From Seiridium cupressi (Eukaryota; Ascomycota; Sordariomycetes; Amphisphaeriales; Sporocadaceae): a stretch of 64,000 nt of DNA. The notes under the pieces are model-generated. The model did not search any database, was not told the DNA's origin, and was given only the letters and a program-made list of their open reading frames with translations. Of this stretch, positions 34,455-45,495 are shown piece after piece; the stretch's first letter is position 1, and each line of letters opens with the position of its first letter. The position numbers and the translations under genes were made by a program. The DNA is taken from the NCBI GenBank assembly GCA_036674765.1, contig JARVKI010000120.1, positions 58,292-122,291 on the forward strand, written 5' to 3'.

Positions 34455-36143
34455 TTATTGTTCCAGCGATACAGGTAGTATGACCTTTGACTGATCGCTG
34501 CCACCGAAATGGATCATATGCTTCGCCGGCTTCAATGTCGTCCCGGTTGCTTGGTCCTCTCCAGAGCCTAGATTGTACGCGTACTGAGGAAAGCAGGCGC
34601 CAGCTACGTAAATTCGTACGGCTGTTCCTTTCTTGAAGAGATGAGCACAGTCCGACAGCTCTAGTTCGATTTTAACCGCGCTACCGGGAGAAGCACGTCC
34701 GGGATCGAGACGCCTATACGCCTGACTAATATTGTGAGAGACCCCCTTGATGTCTATCTCACTGAGGCGGACAAAAAGATCAACATGGGGGTTGTCGCTG
34801 CCGTGGAGCAGCTCGATGCGTGGTCGTCCGAGAATTTCGAGGTCGCGATCGAGAGGGGTTGTGGTGAAGGTGAGCACATCACGACGTCTGGACAGCGATG
34901 TGTCATCAACTCGACCACCTCCAAAAAGAAATGGTCCGCCAACGCTCGGGGTTGGATCATGGGGATCGAAGATGAACTCGGACTGGTCGGAAAGTTGAGG
35001 CGCTGATTTCCCTAGTTGGCCCGCAGAGTCGAAGAACAGCTCAAGGGGCTTCGTGGCGGGTGGCCAAATCGGCATCCATCGCCACTCGTTGACACCCGTA
35101 ACATTAACCCTCACAGGAGCAGGACGAATCTTCTCCTTGCCCCGCTTGCCTAGGGACTTTTCGAACCAATCAAAAGCTTCATTCGCTATCCCACTGACTG
35201 ACTGTGTTTCAGTGTGACATGTGGGTGCTATAGTCAAGGCAACGGTGCAACCTCGTTGACTTAATCGCTGATATTGCTTGATGGTCTGGTCCAAGAAGAT
35301 ATCATAGGATCCGGCAACAAGAAGTATTGGCACTTTAGTAGTTTCTAGAGCCTCATCCTGCTTCATGGGCTTGTAGAACTCGTCCTTTTCGATATCGGGA
35401 CGCGTAAGCCATTCGTGAAACCAGGGACTTGTGTCTCCCAAGAGAGCTTTGGCGCCATCAGCAAGCGGAACAGACCTCTTCACATCGATCTGTCCGTCAC
35501 TTTTCATGCTATACATAAACCACAGCTTTTGCAGCGTTGACATAGAATCTTGTATTCCTGTCATGTGTGCCCAGTCGAGTGAGCCAAGCCAGAAGCTGCC
35601 CGTACCCCAAAATATATGGCTGAAATCGTGCGGTCCGACTTGGATAACCGCAGCGACCATGTCCGCCGGTGGCTGATCAGATCCCAAAAGACTCCACTGT
35701 GTGTACCCCAAGTAACTCCCGCCAAGCGTGGCAAACGTGCCGGTATACCAAGGTTGCTTACGCATCCAGGCGACCACACGCACACCGTCAGCTGCATCCA
35801 TCCGGGCTGGGTCGAACTTTCCTCCGGATCCACAAGTTCCTCGCGAACTAACATATAGAACGTTGTAGCCGCGGGCAGCGTAAACGCTCCCGGAGAAGAT
35901 GGACATTGGGATGCTGCGACCGTAGGGACACTGCACGAGAAGAGTACCGGCTGCGTTCTGGTTGTTGGCAGTCTTGGGCAGGTAGAGATCCGCTTCTAAC
36001 TCGACATAGTCTTCACCTTGCAGTGGGATTTTGACGGTCTGGAATGTATAGCTGCTGGACTCGGCCGGTAGGCCAGCCTGCCATGCCACGAGTCGGTCCA
36101 GCAGAGCAGCGACATATCCACGGGCTACGGGCTTGTCTGTCAT
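34455..36143 (-). CDS. S15/CocE-NonD-type alpha/beta hydrolase
   Basis: Single exon, 562 aa, from the ATG at 36141-36143 (MTDKPVARGYVAALLDRLVA). An in-frame extension to 36347 is possible but looks like leader. The family covers X-Pro dipeptidyl peptidase, cocaine esterase and glutaryl-7-ACA acylase-type enzymes: an alpha/beta-hydrolase core plus a C-terminal jelly-roll (X-Pro dipeptidyl-peptidase C-terminal domain). Visible are CPYGRS and RGTCGSGG near residues 72-107, the nucleophile elbow GGSYLGYTQW with Ser143, and likely acid Asp281 (VAGSYDIF) and base His310 (PTCHTE). The C-terminal part (from about residue 340) is beta-rich with RPRIEL and VDLFVRLSEID, typical of the jelly-roll. No signal peptide, so probably intracellular. 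The natural substrate, ester or amide, cannot be read. All catalytic residues are present and the frame is intact, unlike several neighbours. Confidence 0.88.
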   Translation of the reverse strand: MTDKPVARGYVAALLDRLVAWQAGLPAESSSYTFQTVKIPLQGEDYVELEADLYLPKTANNQNAAGTLLVQCPYGRSIPMSIFSGSVYAARGYNVLYVSSRGTCGSGGKFDPARMDAADGVRVVAWMRKQPWYTGTFATLGGSYLGYTQWSLLGSDQPPADMVAAVIQVGPHDFSHIFWGTGSFWLGSLDWAHMTGIQDSMSTLQKLWFMYSMKSDGQIDVKRSVPLADGAKALLGDTSPWFHEWLTRPDIEKDEFYKPMKQDEALETTKVPILLVAGSYDIFLDQTIKQYQRLSQRGCTVALTIAPTCHTETQSVSGIANEAFDWFEKSLGKRGKEKIRPAPVRVNVTGVNEWRWMPIWPPATKPLELFFDSAGQLGKSAPQLSDQSEFIFDPHDPTPSVGGPFLFGGGRVDDTSLSRRRDVLTFTTTPLDRDLEILGRPRIELLHGSDNPHVDLFVRLSEIDIKGVSHNISQAYRRLDPGRASPGSAVKIELELSDCAHLFKKGTAVRIYVAGACFPQYAYNLGSGEDQATGTTLKPAKHMIHFGGSDQSKVILPVSLEQ

Positions 36144-37015
36144 TATGAAGGATTTGAAGTAATTATGACACGGAGTTGAATGTCTGGGTTGCTCTAATTG
36201 TAGACTTTGCATCGGTGCATATGTCATCTTTCGGAACAGACTCCCGACAGGATCGACGGATCGTGATCCTTGCACTGTGCCGGACACGGAGCTGGAAATA
36301 AGCCGGGCTGATCCAAAAGTCCGACATCTCCGACTATCTCCTGGCAATCCCCGAGCTCAATGCACCGCGCCATAAGGGCCAAAAGAGAGAAAAAGAAAAT
36401 GGATATGGAGAATCCTGATATCGCTATACGAATAGTCACGTGGCGCCCACTTGGATCGCTACTATCTGGGAGTCCTTTGCACCCTACTCGGTAGCCAGTA
36501 ACTTGAAAACTTTAAAGAGTATTAAGGTACATTTTTTTCTTCCACGACTGTTATAGCTTGATAGGAAGGGAGAATAGGGAGTTGTTAGTGTTTCCTACCG
36601 GTGAGTTGTGCTGTCGTGTAACTAGTCCGTGCAACAATGTGGACATATTTTAGGTGAGTTATATTAAAGTATAATATGTCATGCACACCGAATTTAGTAT
36701 AGATGATTTGAATTTTAATAGACATAGTCGCTCGGCATTTTTATTCTAAAGCCTAGTTATGCGTCAAGCATACATGTAGTATCACAATCTTCGCAACGCG
36801 TGCCCGCGACAAGCTCAGTCAATCAATCAATCCTCGCAACGTTAAAATAGCAGAGGCAACTAGTACCTCGCGACACTAGCATATCTTCTAGGATCTAAAC
36901 TCCCGTCCATAAAATCTATTAAACTCCATCCCATTCGTCCCCCACCCCCCGCCTAATAACATGATCTTCGGAACAAGCTTATTTCCAGGGCATACAGTGA
37001 TGGTGTTACTAACTC
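36144..37015. other. AT-rich intergenic, abrupt edge of PKS relic
   Basis: No gene. At its right end the ketosynthase relic stops, and no acyltransferase or later PKS domain is found on either strand. The sequence 36500-36760 is strongly AT-rich. Confidence 0.5.
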
Positions 37016-38537
37016 TCAACTTCCAGTCCTCTTAAGAACCTTGGAATTCGGCGTCTCGTAGTTTAAATTGGGGGCAATCTGTCTCTTTTGCAACGTCCAA
37101 GCAGTCTTAACAACGGCAGCCAGACCACTCACTGACTCTGTATGGCCGATGTTTGTCTTGGCGAGTGATTAGTCCATTCGTTCCTTTTGCGCCATCAGAG
37201 GAACAGAGAAGCTTACCTTGACCGAGCCGACGAAATCAGAATCCCCCATTTGGCGGGTCCGGCCAAATGTTCTGGCCAGTGCATCTGCCTCGGTAGAATC
37301 CCCGCTCTGTGTCCCTGTTATATGTGCCTCAACATAGCTCGTCTCCGCGGGGTCCAGATTTGCTCGTCTGTAACAGTCCTCAATTAAATTGACTTGTGCA
37401 TCGGCAGAAGGCGATGTTATTGTCGACGTTTTACCGTTCTGGTTGACGTATGTCTGACGAATCAGAGCGTGAATATGGTCCCCATCCCTGAGAGCGGCGT
37501 CGAGAGGTTTCAAGCTAAGCCCCACAATGCCCTCACCACGGCCACAGCCCTAAGCTCGACTATCCCAAGCATAGCACCTGCCATTGGTGCCAAGCATATT
37601 CAGATTAGAGCCGGCAACGAGAAAGTCCGGGTTCAGCATCAAGTTGCTCGCTACCACAACCGATATGTCGGAATCTCCCGACAGAATGCAACGACTGCCT
37701 TGGTGCAAAGCCACCAGCCCGGCAGAACATCCAGTGTCGACTGACATGCTCAGGCCCTGTAAGTCATAGAAGTGGCTGATCCGGTTGGACAACATAGCTG
37801 TAGCGCACCCCGTTAGAAAAGCTGCAGGGAGCACTTCGACATCTCGGGTCTGGATTTCGTGGTAGTCTTTTGAGAACCACCCTGCAAAGACCGAGGTGTT
37901 CGTTCCAGACACACTATCCAGCGGGACACCAGCTGTACACGTTGTTGAGCGGGCGAAGAGAGTGAGCAGAACGGATTCAGCTTGTACTTACCATCTTCTA
38001 ATGCTTCATAAACAGATTCGAAAAATTCGTCGGACCTGTGGGTCCATCGCCTGCCCGATTAGAAGTGTCAGTCACTTTGAAGTGAACCCCAATTGCTGAA
38101 CTTCCTTTGAGGACAGCTGATGTCACTACTCACGTCTGCTAAGTTGCCCGTGCCCGACATGCTGAAGAAGGCGGCATCGAATGCAGCAACATCCTACTTG
38201 AGGAAATATTCACCAGTCACGTGTATCTACCGAGGTAATAAAGTAAGCTTCACCGTTCACTTATGAGATAGTGATAATCCATAAAGACCTACTCGGCCCG
38301 TCTTGTCTTTGTTGGCGTCGTGGTATGCATCTGCGTCAAACCGATCATGTGGAATTGGTGACCAGCCATCTCGGCCAGTTGCACATAAATCTCATAATTT
38401 CGATGGACTAGTTGCATCACCAGGAAGTCTGCACGCCTTGCCAACAATGGCAATCTTCTGTTGAATTTTGACACCATCTTCGGCGACAGGGGGTGGCGAA
38501 CACCCCGTCGGCGTGATTCAACAGTTTCGTATGACAT
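37016..38537 (-). pseudogene. Polyketide synthase relic: ketosynthase domain only
   Basis: Reads as the N-terminal beta-ketoacyl synthase of a highly reducing type I PKS. In order: QQKIAIVGKACRLPGD, TGRDGWSPIPHDRFDADAYH, DVAAFDAAFFSMS, ESVYEALED, VSGTNTSVFAGWFSKDY, the active-site segment DTGCSAGLVALHQ, the first histidine region VEAHITGTQSGDSTEADALA and the second KTNIGHTES. The Cys-His-His triad is therefore kept. Phase-correct introns are still recognisable, for example 37157-37216 (GTAAGC, CTAAT branch, AAG acceptor) joining GSVK to TNIGHTES. The frame is broken by TGA 38392-38394 (W of KLWDL), TAG 38194-38196 (before DVAAFD), TAG 37550-37552 and one or more small indels (one between MDPQ and ESVYEALED). 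It ends at TGA 37016-37018 just after the KS fold, so all later domains are absent. Non-functional. Confidence 0.88.
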
Positions 38538-39289
38538 GTCTATCTTTGATCTTTAATCGTAGACTTGTCACCACAGTGCTCTACAAAGATCTCCATACAA
38601 TATTTGATCTTAGCAGCCCGAGACATACAAGAGATACAAACTAAATAAGGCTGAATAGCCTTCCCTATTGTCGATATCATTCATCCTGTCCCAATCGCAT
38701 TTGTTAAGCCCCTGAGCCGATCTAGACCTCCACAAGTGCTAGTCTCGGATATTGCCAAAAGCAAATCGAGCCATCCCGCTCATTGGCTAAAAGTGCTCAC
38801 TCGGATGTTGCTGTTCGGGCCGTGGTACTTTCGTGCCGCAGAGACGCGTTGCGTCTCCTTCTGCCCCCAGCTGCAGGTGGGGCAGCTATTCATCCACGGT
38901 GCCATGCAGTCGGTCTTTTGCGACAACTATTCATCCGACTTGCATCCCTCTTTGTGTCACTGGCGAATCTGAGACAGCAGCGAACTCGCTTCGCAAATGC
39001 AATTCGATTTCCTTTGATTCGCTTTGCAATGTATACCTCTATCGCGGGGGCATTTCGGATGTGCTTGGCAATTGTAAGTCATTCGCTTAGGCAATTGGGT
39101 TTGCACTGTAAGAAAGGTCCCAAAATCCTCGGACACATATTCTGTGAGGCTACTCTAAGTCCTCATATGAAGAGCTGCACTTGACAATTCTGATTCTTTT
39201 CGCTCCTTGACCAAAGCAACAATCCTCTGTCACTTTACTCCCCACCTTCTTCACCAATCTCCAATCTGTCGAACCTATCAATTATAAAG
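38538..39289. promoter_or_regulatory. Divergent intergenic region, PKS relic / MFS exporter
   Basis: The 752 bp between the two start regions would once have been the shared promoter of a PKS-transporter pair. No coding region is supported; the 39200-39289 leader is pyrimidine-rich. Confidence 0.45.
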
Positions 39290-41349
39290 ATGGCGACCAA
39301 CGTCGCAGCCACCGACATTACGGTCCCAACCGAGAAGGCTTCCGAGCATCCTTCTAGCGAAGACTTACACAATGCTCAAATTGCTCCCGTAGAAAAAGAA
39401 GATAGAATCCATGGAGAAGGCGAAGACCCCGAACCCGAATACGTCACAGGTATCAAATACTGGCTGATTGTTTTCGCTCTTTGTCTTGCCATCTTTGTCA
39501 TCATGCTAGTTAGTCCCGACGCGCCGTTTCCTCCAAGAGCGCTACACTCTATCAGGTGGTCATGGTCTAACTCTCCCACCTCAGGACGGTACTGTGATTG
39601 CCACCGCTGCTCCCGAAATCACCGATGAATTCCACTCCTTAGCCGACCTTGGTTGGTACAGCAGCGTGTACTTCTCAGCCCTCTCCATCGCACAACTGCT
39701 ATTTGGAAAACTGAATACGTTATACTCTATTCGATGGACTTACACGTGTGCCATGTTGCTATTCCGTATGTGGATACCCGGCCCCTAGCACATTGAACCA
39801 TCCTCTCCAATATCTACACCAAAGAATACTGGTGATATAGTGGCATTAGTGGTGGGGTCGGCCATCTGCAGTGTTGCGCCTAATTCGCCGGCGCTCATCG
39901 TGGGTCGCGCCATTGCCGGGTTGGGTTGTTCTGGACTGCTCATCTGAACGTTCTCACTGATCCCCCTGACTGCCGCCCCTTTGAAAAGACCCATCTTTGT
40001 GGGTACTGTTGGTGAGGTCCTGGGACTGGGTATGTCTATTGGTCCTTTGGTCGGTGGTGCATTTACTGAAAACGTAACTTGGAGATGGAATGTGAGTAGT
40101 TGCCGTCATTGAAGCAATGTGTTGTGGCTATCCTGATTGTGTGCTCCTAGTTCTACCTCAATCTACCGGTCGGAGCTGTGAGCTACCTCATCTTCTTCTT
40201 TCTGGTTCATCCGCCCGCCACCTCGAAGCCGATCGAGTCGGCAAGTTCTATACTCAGAGCCATCGACTTGCTTGGTCTTCTCATCGTCGCTCCCTGCGTT
40301 ATATGTCTGCTTCTTGCCCTGCAGTGGGGTGGTACTATTTACCCGTGGAGCGACGGCCGCATTATCGCGTTGCTGGTCCTCTTTGGCGTTCTAGGCATAG
40401 CCTTCATTGCCGTCGAGATTTGGCAAGTAGATGAGGCGCTGTTACCACCACGCGTATTTACCCAGCGAAGCCTGCTTGCGGCTGTGTTCTTTTGCTTTTG
40501 TTCGAGCGGGTCATCTTTCACTTTCGCATACTATGTTCCCATGTGAGTTGTGAATTTTCATTATTTGCTTTTGGGAGACTGTGTTAACACTTTACAAGAT
40601 GGTTCCAAGCCGTTCTGGGCACCAGTCCGCTGCAAGCTGGTGTTGATACACTGCCTCTCGTTATGTCACAGACCATTGCTTCGGTAGTGGGTCGAGGTGG
40701 TGTCGCCGCTATGGGCTATATTTGGCCATTCATGATCGCTTCCTCGGTGTTGCTTTCAGTAGGCGCTGGCCTTATTACAACCTTCAATCCAACTATTACC
40801 ACCGGCAATTGGATATGGTACCAGATTCTGTACGGACTGGGCATGGGCCTGAGCGCACAGACCCCCCTTATGGTCGCGCAGAATGTGCTTGAGCTTGACG
40901 ACATCCCCCTTGGGTCCGGGATGGTCATGTTCACACAAACTGTTGCCGGGCAAGCCTTTGCGTGCTATTCCTTACCGTTTCTGTCTCGTGTTCGTTGAAC
41001 CGCTCTACAATATCTCAACAAAGGTTTCTAACTATCTTCTCGCAGCGCTACATTCACCGCCGTTGCACAGGCTCTGTTCGGGAATAGTCTCTACTCCGGT
41101 TTGGCTGGCCTGAATCTTCCTGGATTTGAGTTTAGTGAAGCTTTAGCTGGCGGCGTAGCAAGCATTACAGCTGGCCTAACGGACGATTTAAAACAGGCTG
41201 TGGTCCAAGTCATCAACACGGCGCATACACATTCTTGGCGCCTCTGTGTTGCTCTTTCCTGCATAGGAATGATTGGATCATTGGTCCTAAAGCGCCAGAA
41301 GATTAGAGGCCACGAGAATGCCAAGAAATCGGAGTCGCCCCCATCATGA
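39290..41349 (+). pseudogene. DHA14-type MFS exporter with one in-frame TGA
   Basis: Six exons fit phase exactly (39290-39508, 39585-39765, 39841-40091, 40151-40542, 40599-40961, 41046-41349) and would encode 569 aa, normal for a 14-helix drug:H+ antiporter. Family text is clear: KYWLIVFALCLAIFVIMLDG, IATAAPEITDEF, DLGWYSSVYFSALS, GRAIAGLGCSGLL, GEVLGLGMSIGPLVGGAFTE, VTWRWNFYLNLPVGAV and SPLQAGVDTLPLVMSQ. Such pumps export toxins and secondary metabolites through the plasma membrane and often sit beside PKS genes. The only lesion is TGA at 39945-39947 in exon 3, following CSGLLI, where the family normally has a small residue such as glycine. Upstream the product would be truncated after about four helices. 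All splice sites remain good, so loss is recent, or the stop is an error. The 40962 donor (GTGCTA) is weak. Confidence 0.82.
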
Positions 41350-42682
41350 TTGATAGCTACTTGATGAAGGAGGATTAGATGAGAAATGGGTGTGTGGATT
41401 AGGTTAGGATGGATGCGAGCCAATATAATTAGACTTTTTGTTGTCCCAATGTTTCTACATTATTCACTGGAGTGGAATTCCAGCCTTTTCACGGCCTGGC
41501 CGCAGCCAGACTGTACTATGTACCCCAGTTTATTGTCCCAATACGGTGTCTGTAGAGAGTTGATTACGGCGGTGATACTGGTTTTTGATACAAAAGGCAT
41601 ATTTCTATTCTAGGCCACTGGCTTTAGTCTCCTCTATACAGCCCCTCCTGCCTACCACAGCTAAGAACAATATAAAACTAGCTCTCACAAACAAGTCATG
41701 GGCTCGCCATTCCTTGATTTAGTCCACGACTTCATGTGTACAGTTTCCAAAGAGGAAAAAGCTCCCTGTACTCTTATAGCCGTTGGAGAATATGTTTCAT
41801 GGCAGCCAAATGTGTTCCCTGCTCAGCAACACGCCCGATACTCGCCACAATTGCCTTGATATCTGTAATCTTGGTCGGTATTGCGTGCCCTTGGCCATGC
41901 CTGTGCAATAACTTGCCATCGAGGATGTGATGGAAAGGCGTAATAAAGCCAGGTCCGCCCGTGAGGTCCGAATGATCTGATTTGCATGCAAGGGAGCGGC
42001 GTATCAGAGTACATAAGTGCGAGGCATAGTGGCGGTCTTGGCGTTTACGAGGGCGGTAAGGCAAGGACGCAAGGAGAAGAGGCGGGACGGAGAGAACCGT
42101 TGTTAAACAAGGGCAACCCCAGGGCAGCTGTTCCAGACAACGTTTATATAACGCATGCGGTGTCGAAGGCTAGCACCTGCTTCACTCGTTGGTCGCTGGT
42201 GGCCAGCTACGAGACAGCTGGCTGCCAGGAGGAGCCAGTCAGTGGAGTTTCAGATACAAGATTTTCACCGGTCGCAATCACAGATTGCGGCTATAGACAC
42301 AATACAACACACATGCTGATCTACTGCGACCTCACTGTTTGACACTATTAACTGTTCTTCCATAACAACCATTGATAACATTCCAGAACTAGCGAAATCT
42401 GCAGATCGGTCCCTTCACATGAAATGCGGTTGCTGTATCTTGAAAGATTCGTGCCTTAGCATACATAGCGGGCATGACAGTTTGAGTTCTGTCCGTTCAG
42501 TGGCGCTTAGCGGGAATTGTAGGGCTGAAGTACAGCGCACCTTTGCCCCGCTGATCTACCTTGCAGTTGTGGGGAACGTGTAGACGCGCCCTTCTATTAA
42601 CAAAGGTTGCGGGATCTCGTGGCTATTTATTGGAGCTTTTTTCTAGTTCAGAATCTCTCAAGTTTAAACCGCATCAATCAAG
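41350..42682. other. Intergenic, promoter side of haloacid dehalogenase gene
   Basis: No supported gene. Frames at 41774-42064 (minus) and 41986-42342 (plus) have no domain content. A TATA-like ctatttatt at 42622-42630 lies about 55 nt upstream of the dehalogenase ATG. Confidence 0.5.
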
Positions 42683-43532
42683 ATGTCCTCCTCCAAGGTT
42701 CCGGCACCAAAGGCATTTGTCTTCGACGTCTTCGGCACAGTCGTCAACTGGCGCCTGAGCCTAGCGCTAGGCTTAGCTGACGCTGCACGCTCAGCGGGGA
42801 AGGCAAAAGCAGCATCGAGCAACGAATCAGCAGCTGCAGCAAAGGCGAAGAACATGACGCATACTGACTGGGAATGGTTTGCTGTCGACTGGTAGGCTCT
42901 TCCGCTCAAGGGATATGGTATTCGCAGCTCACTGTACTTGTAGGTATAACCGATACATCAAGTTCGCACGCTCTGTCCAGCCCGGTGTCACGGACTTTCT
43001 GCTACAGGAAGATGTGCATAGACGCACACTAAAGATCTTAATCGAGAAGTACGGATTTGAAGGGCTCTGGACAGCAGAGCAACTTGAAGACCTGGTCTAT
43101 CTATGGCATAAGCTTGACGCCTGGCCCGATTCTGCTGCAGCCATTGCTCGATTGGCAAAGCTGGGACCGGTTATAACACTCTCAGATGGATCTGTTGGGC
43201 TTCTCGATGCGCTGAACAAGAGGAACAGCCTTGGGTTCACTGATATCTGGGGTTCGGATACCTGGACTGCATACAAGCCCAACCCGGCGGTCTACGAAGG
43301 GGCGATCGCAAAACTCAAGCTGAAGCCCGACGAGGTTGCATTGGTTGCTGCCCACCTTGGCGATCTCTACGCTGCCAAGAGATGCGGAATGAAGGCCTTT
43401 TATGTGGAGAGACCCTTTGAGGAGCGCTACAGCGCAGAGGAGGTTGAGAAGGCCCGTTCAGATGGTTGGGTGGATCTGTGGATACCATACGGGAAGGGTG
43501 GGCTTCATGGCGTTGCTGATAGACTGGAGTAA
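42683..43532 (+). CDS. Haloacid dehalogenase, type II (HAD superfamily)
   Basis: Two exons (42683-42891, 42944-43532) joined across a 52-nt intron (GTAGGC...TTGTAG) give 265 aa; the join restores DWYNRYIKF. L-2-haloacid dehalogenases replace the halogen of short 2-haloalkanoates with hydroxyl through an aspartyl-ester intermediate. The nucleophile motif is FDVFGTVVNW with Asp15. Motif 2 is TLSDGS, the lysine motif is KPNPAVY and the last motif is HLGDLYAAKRCGM. The order and total length are those of the family. The segment between residues 33 and 56 is Ala/Lys-rich and looks like a cap-domain insertion of low complexity. No targeting signal is visible. It converges with the peroxygenase gene across 169 bp. 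The real substrate in fungi is usually unknown. Confidence 0.9.
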
Positions 43533-43701
43533 AGTAACTTGGGTTTTAGTGCGAGGTGCCGGGTGCCGCGACCCCAAACAAGCGCAACCACCAGTAGATG
43601 TCTCCATACCTTATATTTACTACGAACTCACCACTCAATCACCCAGACGTAGCTCTGCTTGACACCGCAAACTTCCCTTCATGAGACCAAAAGCAACCCG
43701 A

Positions 43702-44517
43702 TCACGATTGGCCACCCACGAGCGCACCGATCTTCTTCGCCGTCGTAACCAATTCAACTATACCCATTGTCCACGTCCTCTTCGTCCAGCCTTCCTTGAC
43801 AGGCAACCTCTCCTCCATGAATATCGCCCGCACATGGTCGCATTTAATCTTCTTCCCATCGCCAAAGATACCTAGAATGAAACCAATTTCACCGTTTCCG
43901 ATCGAATTGGTAGCAGCTCCCGGGCTCAGCTGTGCGTTTGCTACTTTCTGCTCCTCAATGCGGCGTTGCCTGAACGCGATCAGGTCCTCGGCGGACAGCG
44001 TCTTTCCGCCGTCCGACGATGATGCCAACAATGCCTTGACAAGATCAGGCTGCATCGTGTGGTTATCGCCCTGAGCATAGTCGCGACGACTGAGCGAAAT
44101 GTCGTGCTCAATGACGCCCGGGATGGAGAGTTGGTCGAGGTTGAGGCATGGCTTGCCCACCGAGTCTTTCTGGCCCGGGCTGCGAACTCCGAAGGCAGAG
44201 AACACGATGGTCCATGGATTTCGCAAGTAGTACCAGACCTTGGCGAAGAAGGACCGCTGCTTCGGCTTTCCGTCCGCTTCCCGTTCTATGAAGATAGGGT
44301 TGCTCAACGTGGCGCCCAGAGCATGGGACAGGCCGATCTGTTTCATGGCGAACGTAAAGTCACTAACGCGCACGTTTCGACCATCGCGGGGCAGGTAGCC
44401 ATGGTTCGCGAGGCTGTTGAGAATAGGACAGGGACTTCGAATGTCGGTTGGCACCGCGGGACAATAGTCACCTTTCGCATAATGCGAAGAGTTGAGGGAA
44501 GTCGTCGACTCTGGCAT
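43702..44517 (-). CDS. Heme-thiolate peroxygenase / chloroperoxidase family (Peroxidase_2)
   Basis: Single exon, 271 aa. The family (chloroperoxidase, unspecific peroxygenases, StcC-type proteins of mycotoxin clusters) uses a cysteine-ligated heme and H2O2 to oxygenate or halogenate substrates. The ligand motif PCPILNSLANHGYLPRDG is complete (Cys30), and the metal-binding EHDISLSRRD motif follows at 137-146, then a helix FRQRRIEEQ that may carry the acid-base residue. There is no signal peptide: it belongs to the intracellular, short type rather than the secreted glycoproteins. A hydrophobic stretch (WYYLRNPWTIVFSAFGV, residues about 96-112) could contact membrane or substrate. The frame is intact. 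It is divergent from the Ppo-type dioxygenase gene, 978 bp away, and convergent with the dehalogenase. Confidence 0.9.
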   Translation of the reverse strand: MPESTTSLNSSHYAKGDYCPAVPTDIRSPCPILNSLANHGYLPRDGRNVRVSDFTFAMKQIGLSHALGATLSNPIFIEREADGKPKQRSFFAKVWYYLRNPWTIVFSAFGVRSPGQKDSVGKPCLNLDQLSIPGVIEHDISLSRRDYAQGDNHTMQPDLVKALLASSSDGGKTLSAEDLIAFRQRRIEEQKVANAQLSPGAATNSIGNGEIGFILGIFGDGKKIKCDHVRAIFMEERLPVKEGWTKRTWTMGIVELVTTAKKIGALVGGQS

Positions 44518-45495
44518 GGTGATAAGACGGCAATCAGAGTCGGTCTTTGCACATTAACGTTGTGGCTACGAAAGCTTGGAAAAAGAAGAACGAAATGGAT
44601 GGGAAAGACATTGTGGCATGTTCTGAGCTGAGTCAAGGTCATTTACTGCCATGCTGACGGTCAGCCTCTTACATGCCTCTAGGGTAAGTCACCTCTACGC
44701 AGCCGGGCTCCATGCAGTCTGTCTATGATACGGGCGCAGCGAAGCCTCTCCCTACAATCTGCAATGTAATCCCTTCACGTGTCGCCCAAGCATGTAGTGC
44801 CCTGGGCTCAGCGCTCGGGACCAACTAAAATCGTGGCAAATGGTAGGGGTCACGCTAACGTCAGCTTGGCGCTCTGTTGTGACTGGGCCGTGCCGCAGGC
44901 TGAGAATAGATCCATTGACCAATGGCGGGAGCTGGTAGCGAAAACAGCGTAGAGCAGGGATGATAGCGAGGTGGGCTGAGCAGCCCACCAATGTCATCAA
45001 CCACGATTACCACTGAGGATAGGACGAGGCGTCCGGGGCTTACCAAGCCAAGGTTTTTCGTTGCGGTTATTGTTTATATACCCCGGTTCACGAGGTGGCT
45101 GCATCGTCTAGGGCGCTACGCTATTGGGTCATGCAGATGATGGACCCGATTGGGACAGCTTTAGAGCTTCCCACTATACCAGTCAAGGTCACACACGTTT
45201 CTAGACCTCGTGGGCTGAGCTGAAGAGCGCGATCCAATATGCAAGAAGCAAGCCGATTCAAGTTGGGAGGTATGAACCTTCGCCAGATGCAGCTTGGGGT
45301 TGAGACGGACTGGAATGCATCCAAGCTGAACTGGAATTTAGTAGGAAACTATGGCTCAGCTCTCCCGGCACGGAGGCATTTGGGGACGAGATTGGATTTG
45401 AACTTTCATTCATATGAGTTAAAAGAAATTTGTTGGCCTTCTCGACTCTTCTTCATCCCCAGACTGCTTTACTGCACCGCTCTGCCGTATACAGG
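44518..45495. promoter_or_regulatory. Shared divergent promoter, peroxygenase / Ppo-type oxygenase
   Basis: 978 bp between two start codons that face away from each other. It holds both promoters; no coding region is supported. A short TATA-like tatttatat-type AT tract occurs near 45067-45080. Confidence 0.45.
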
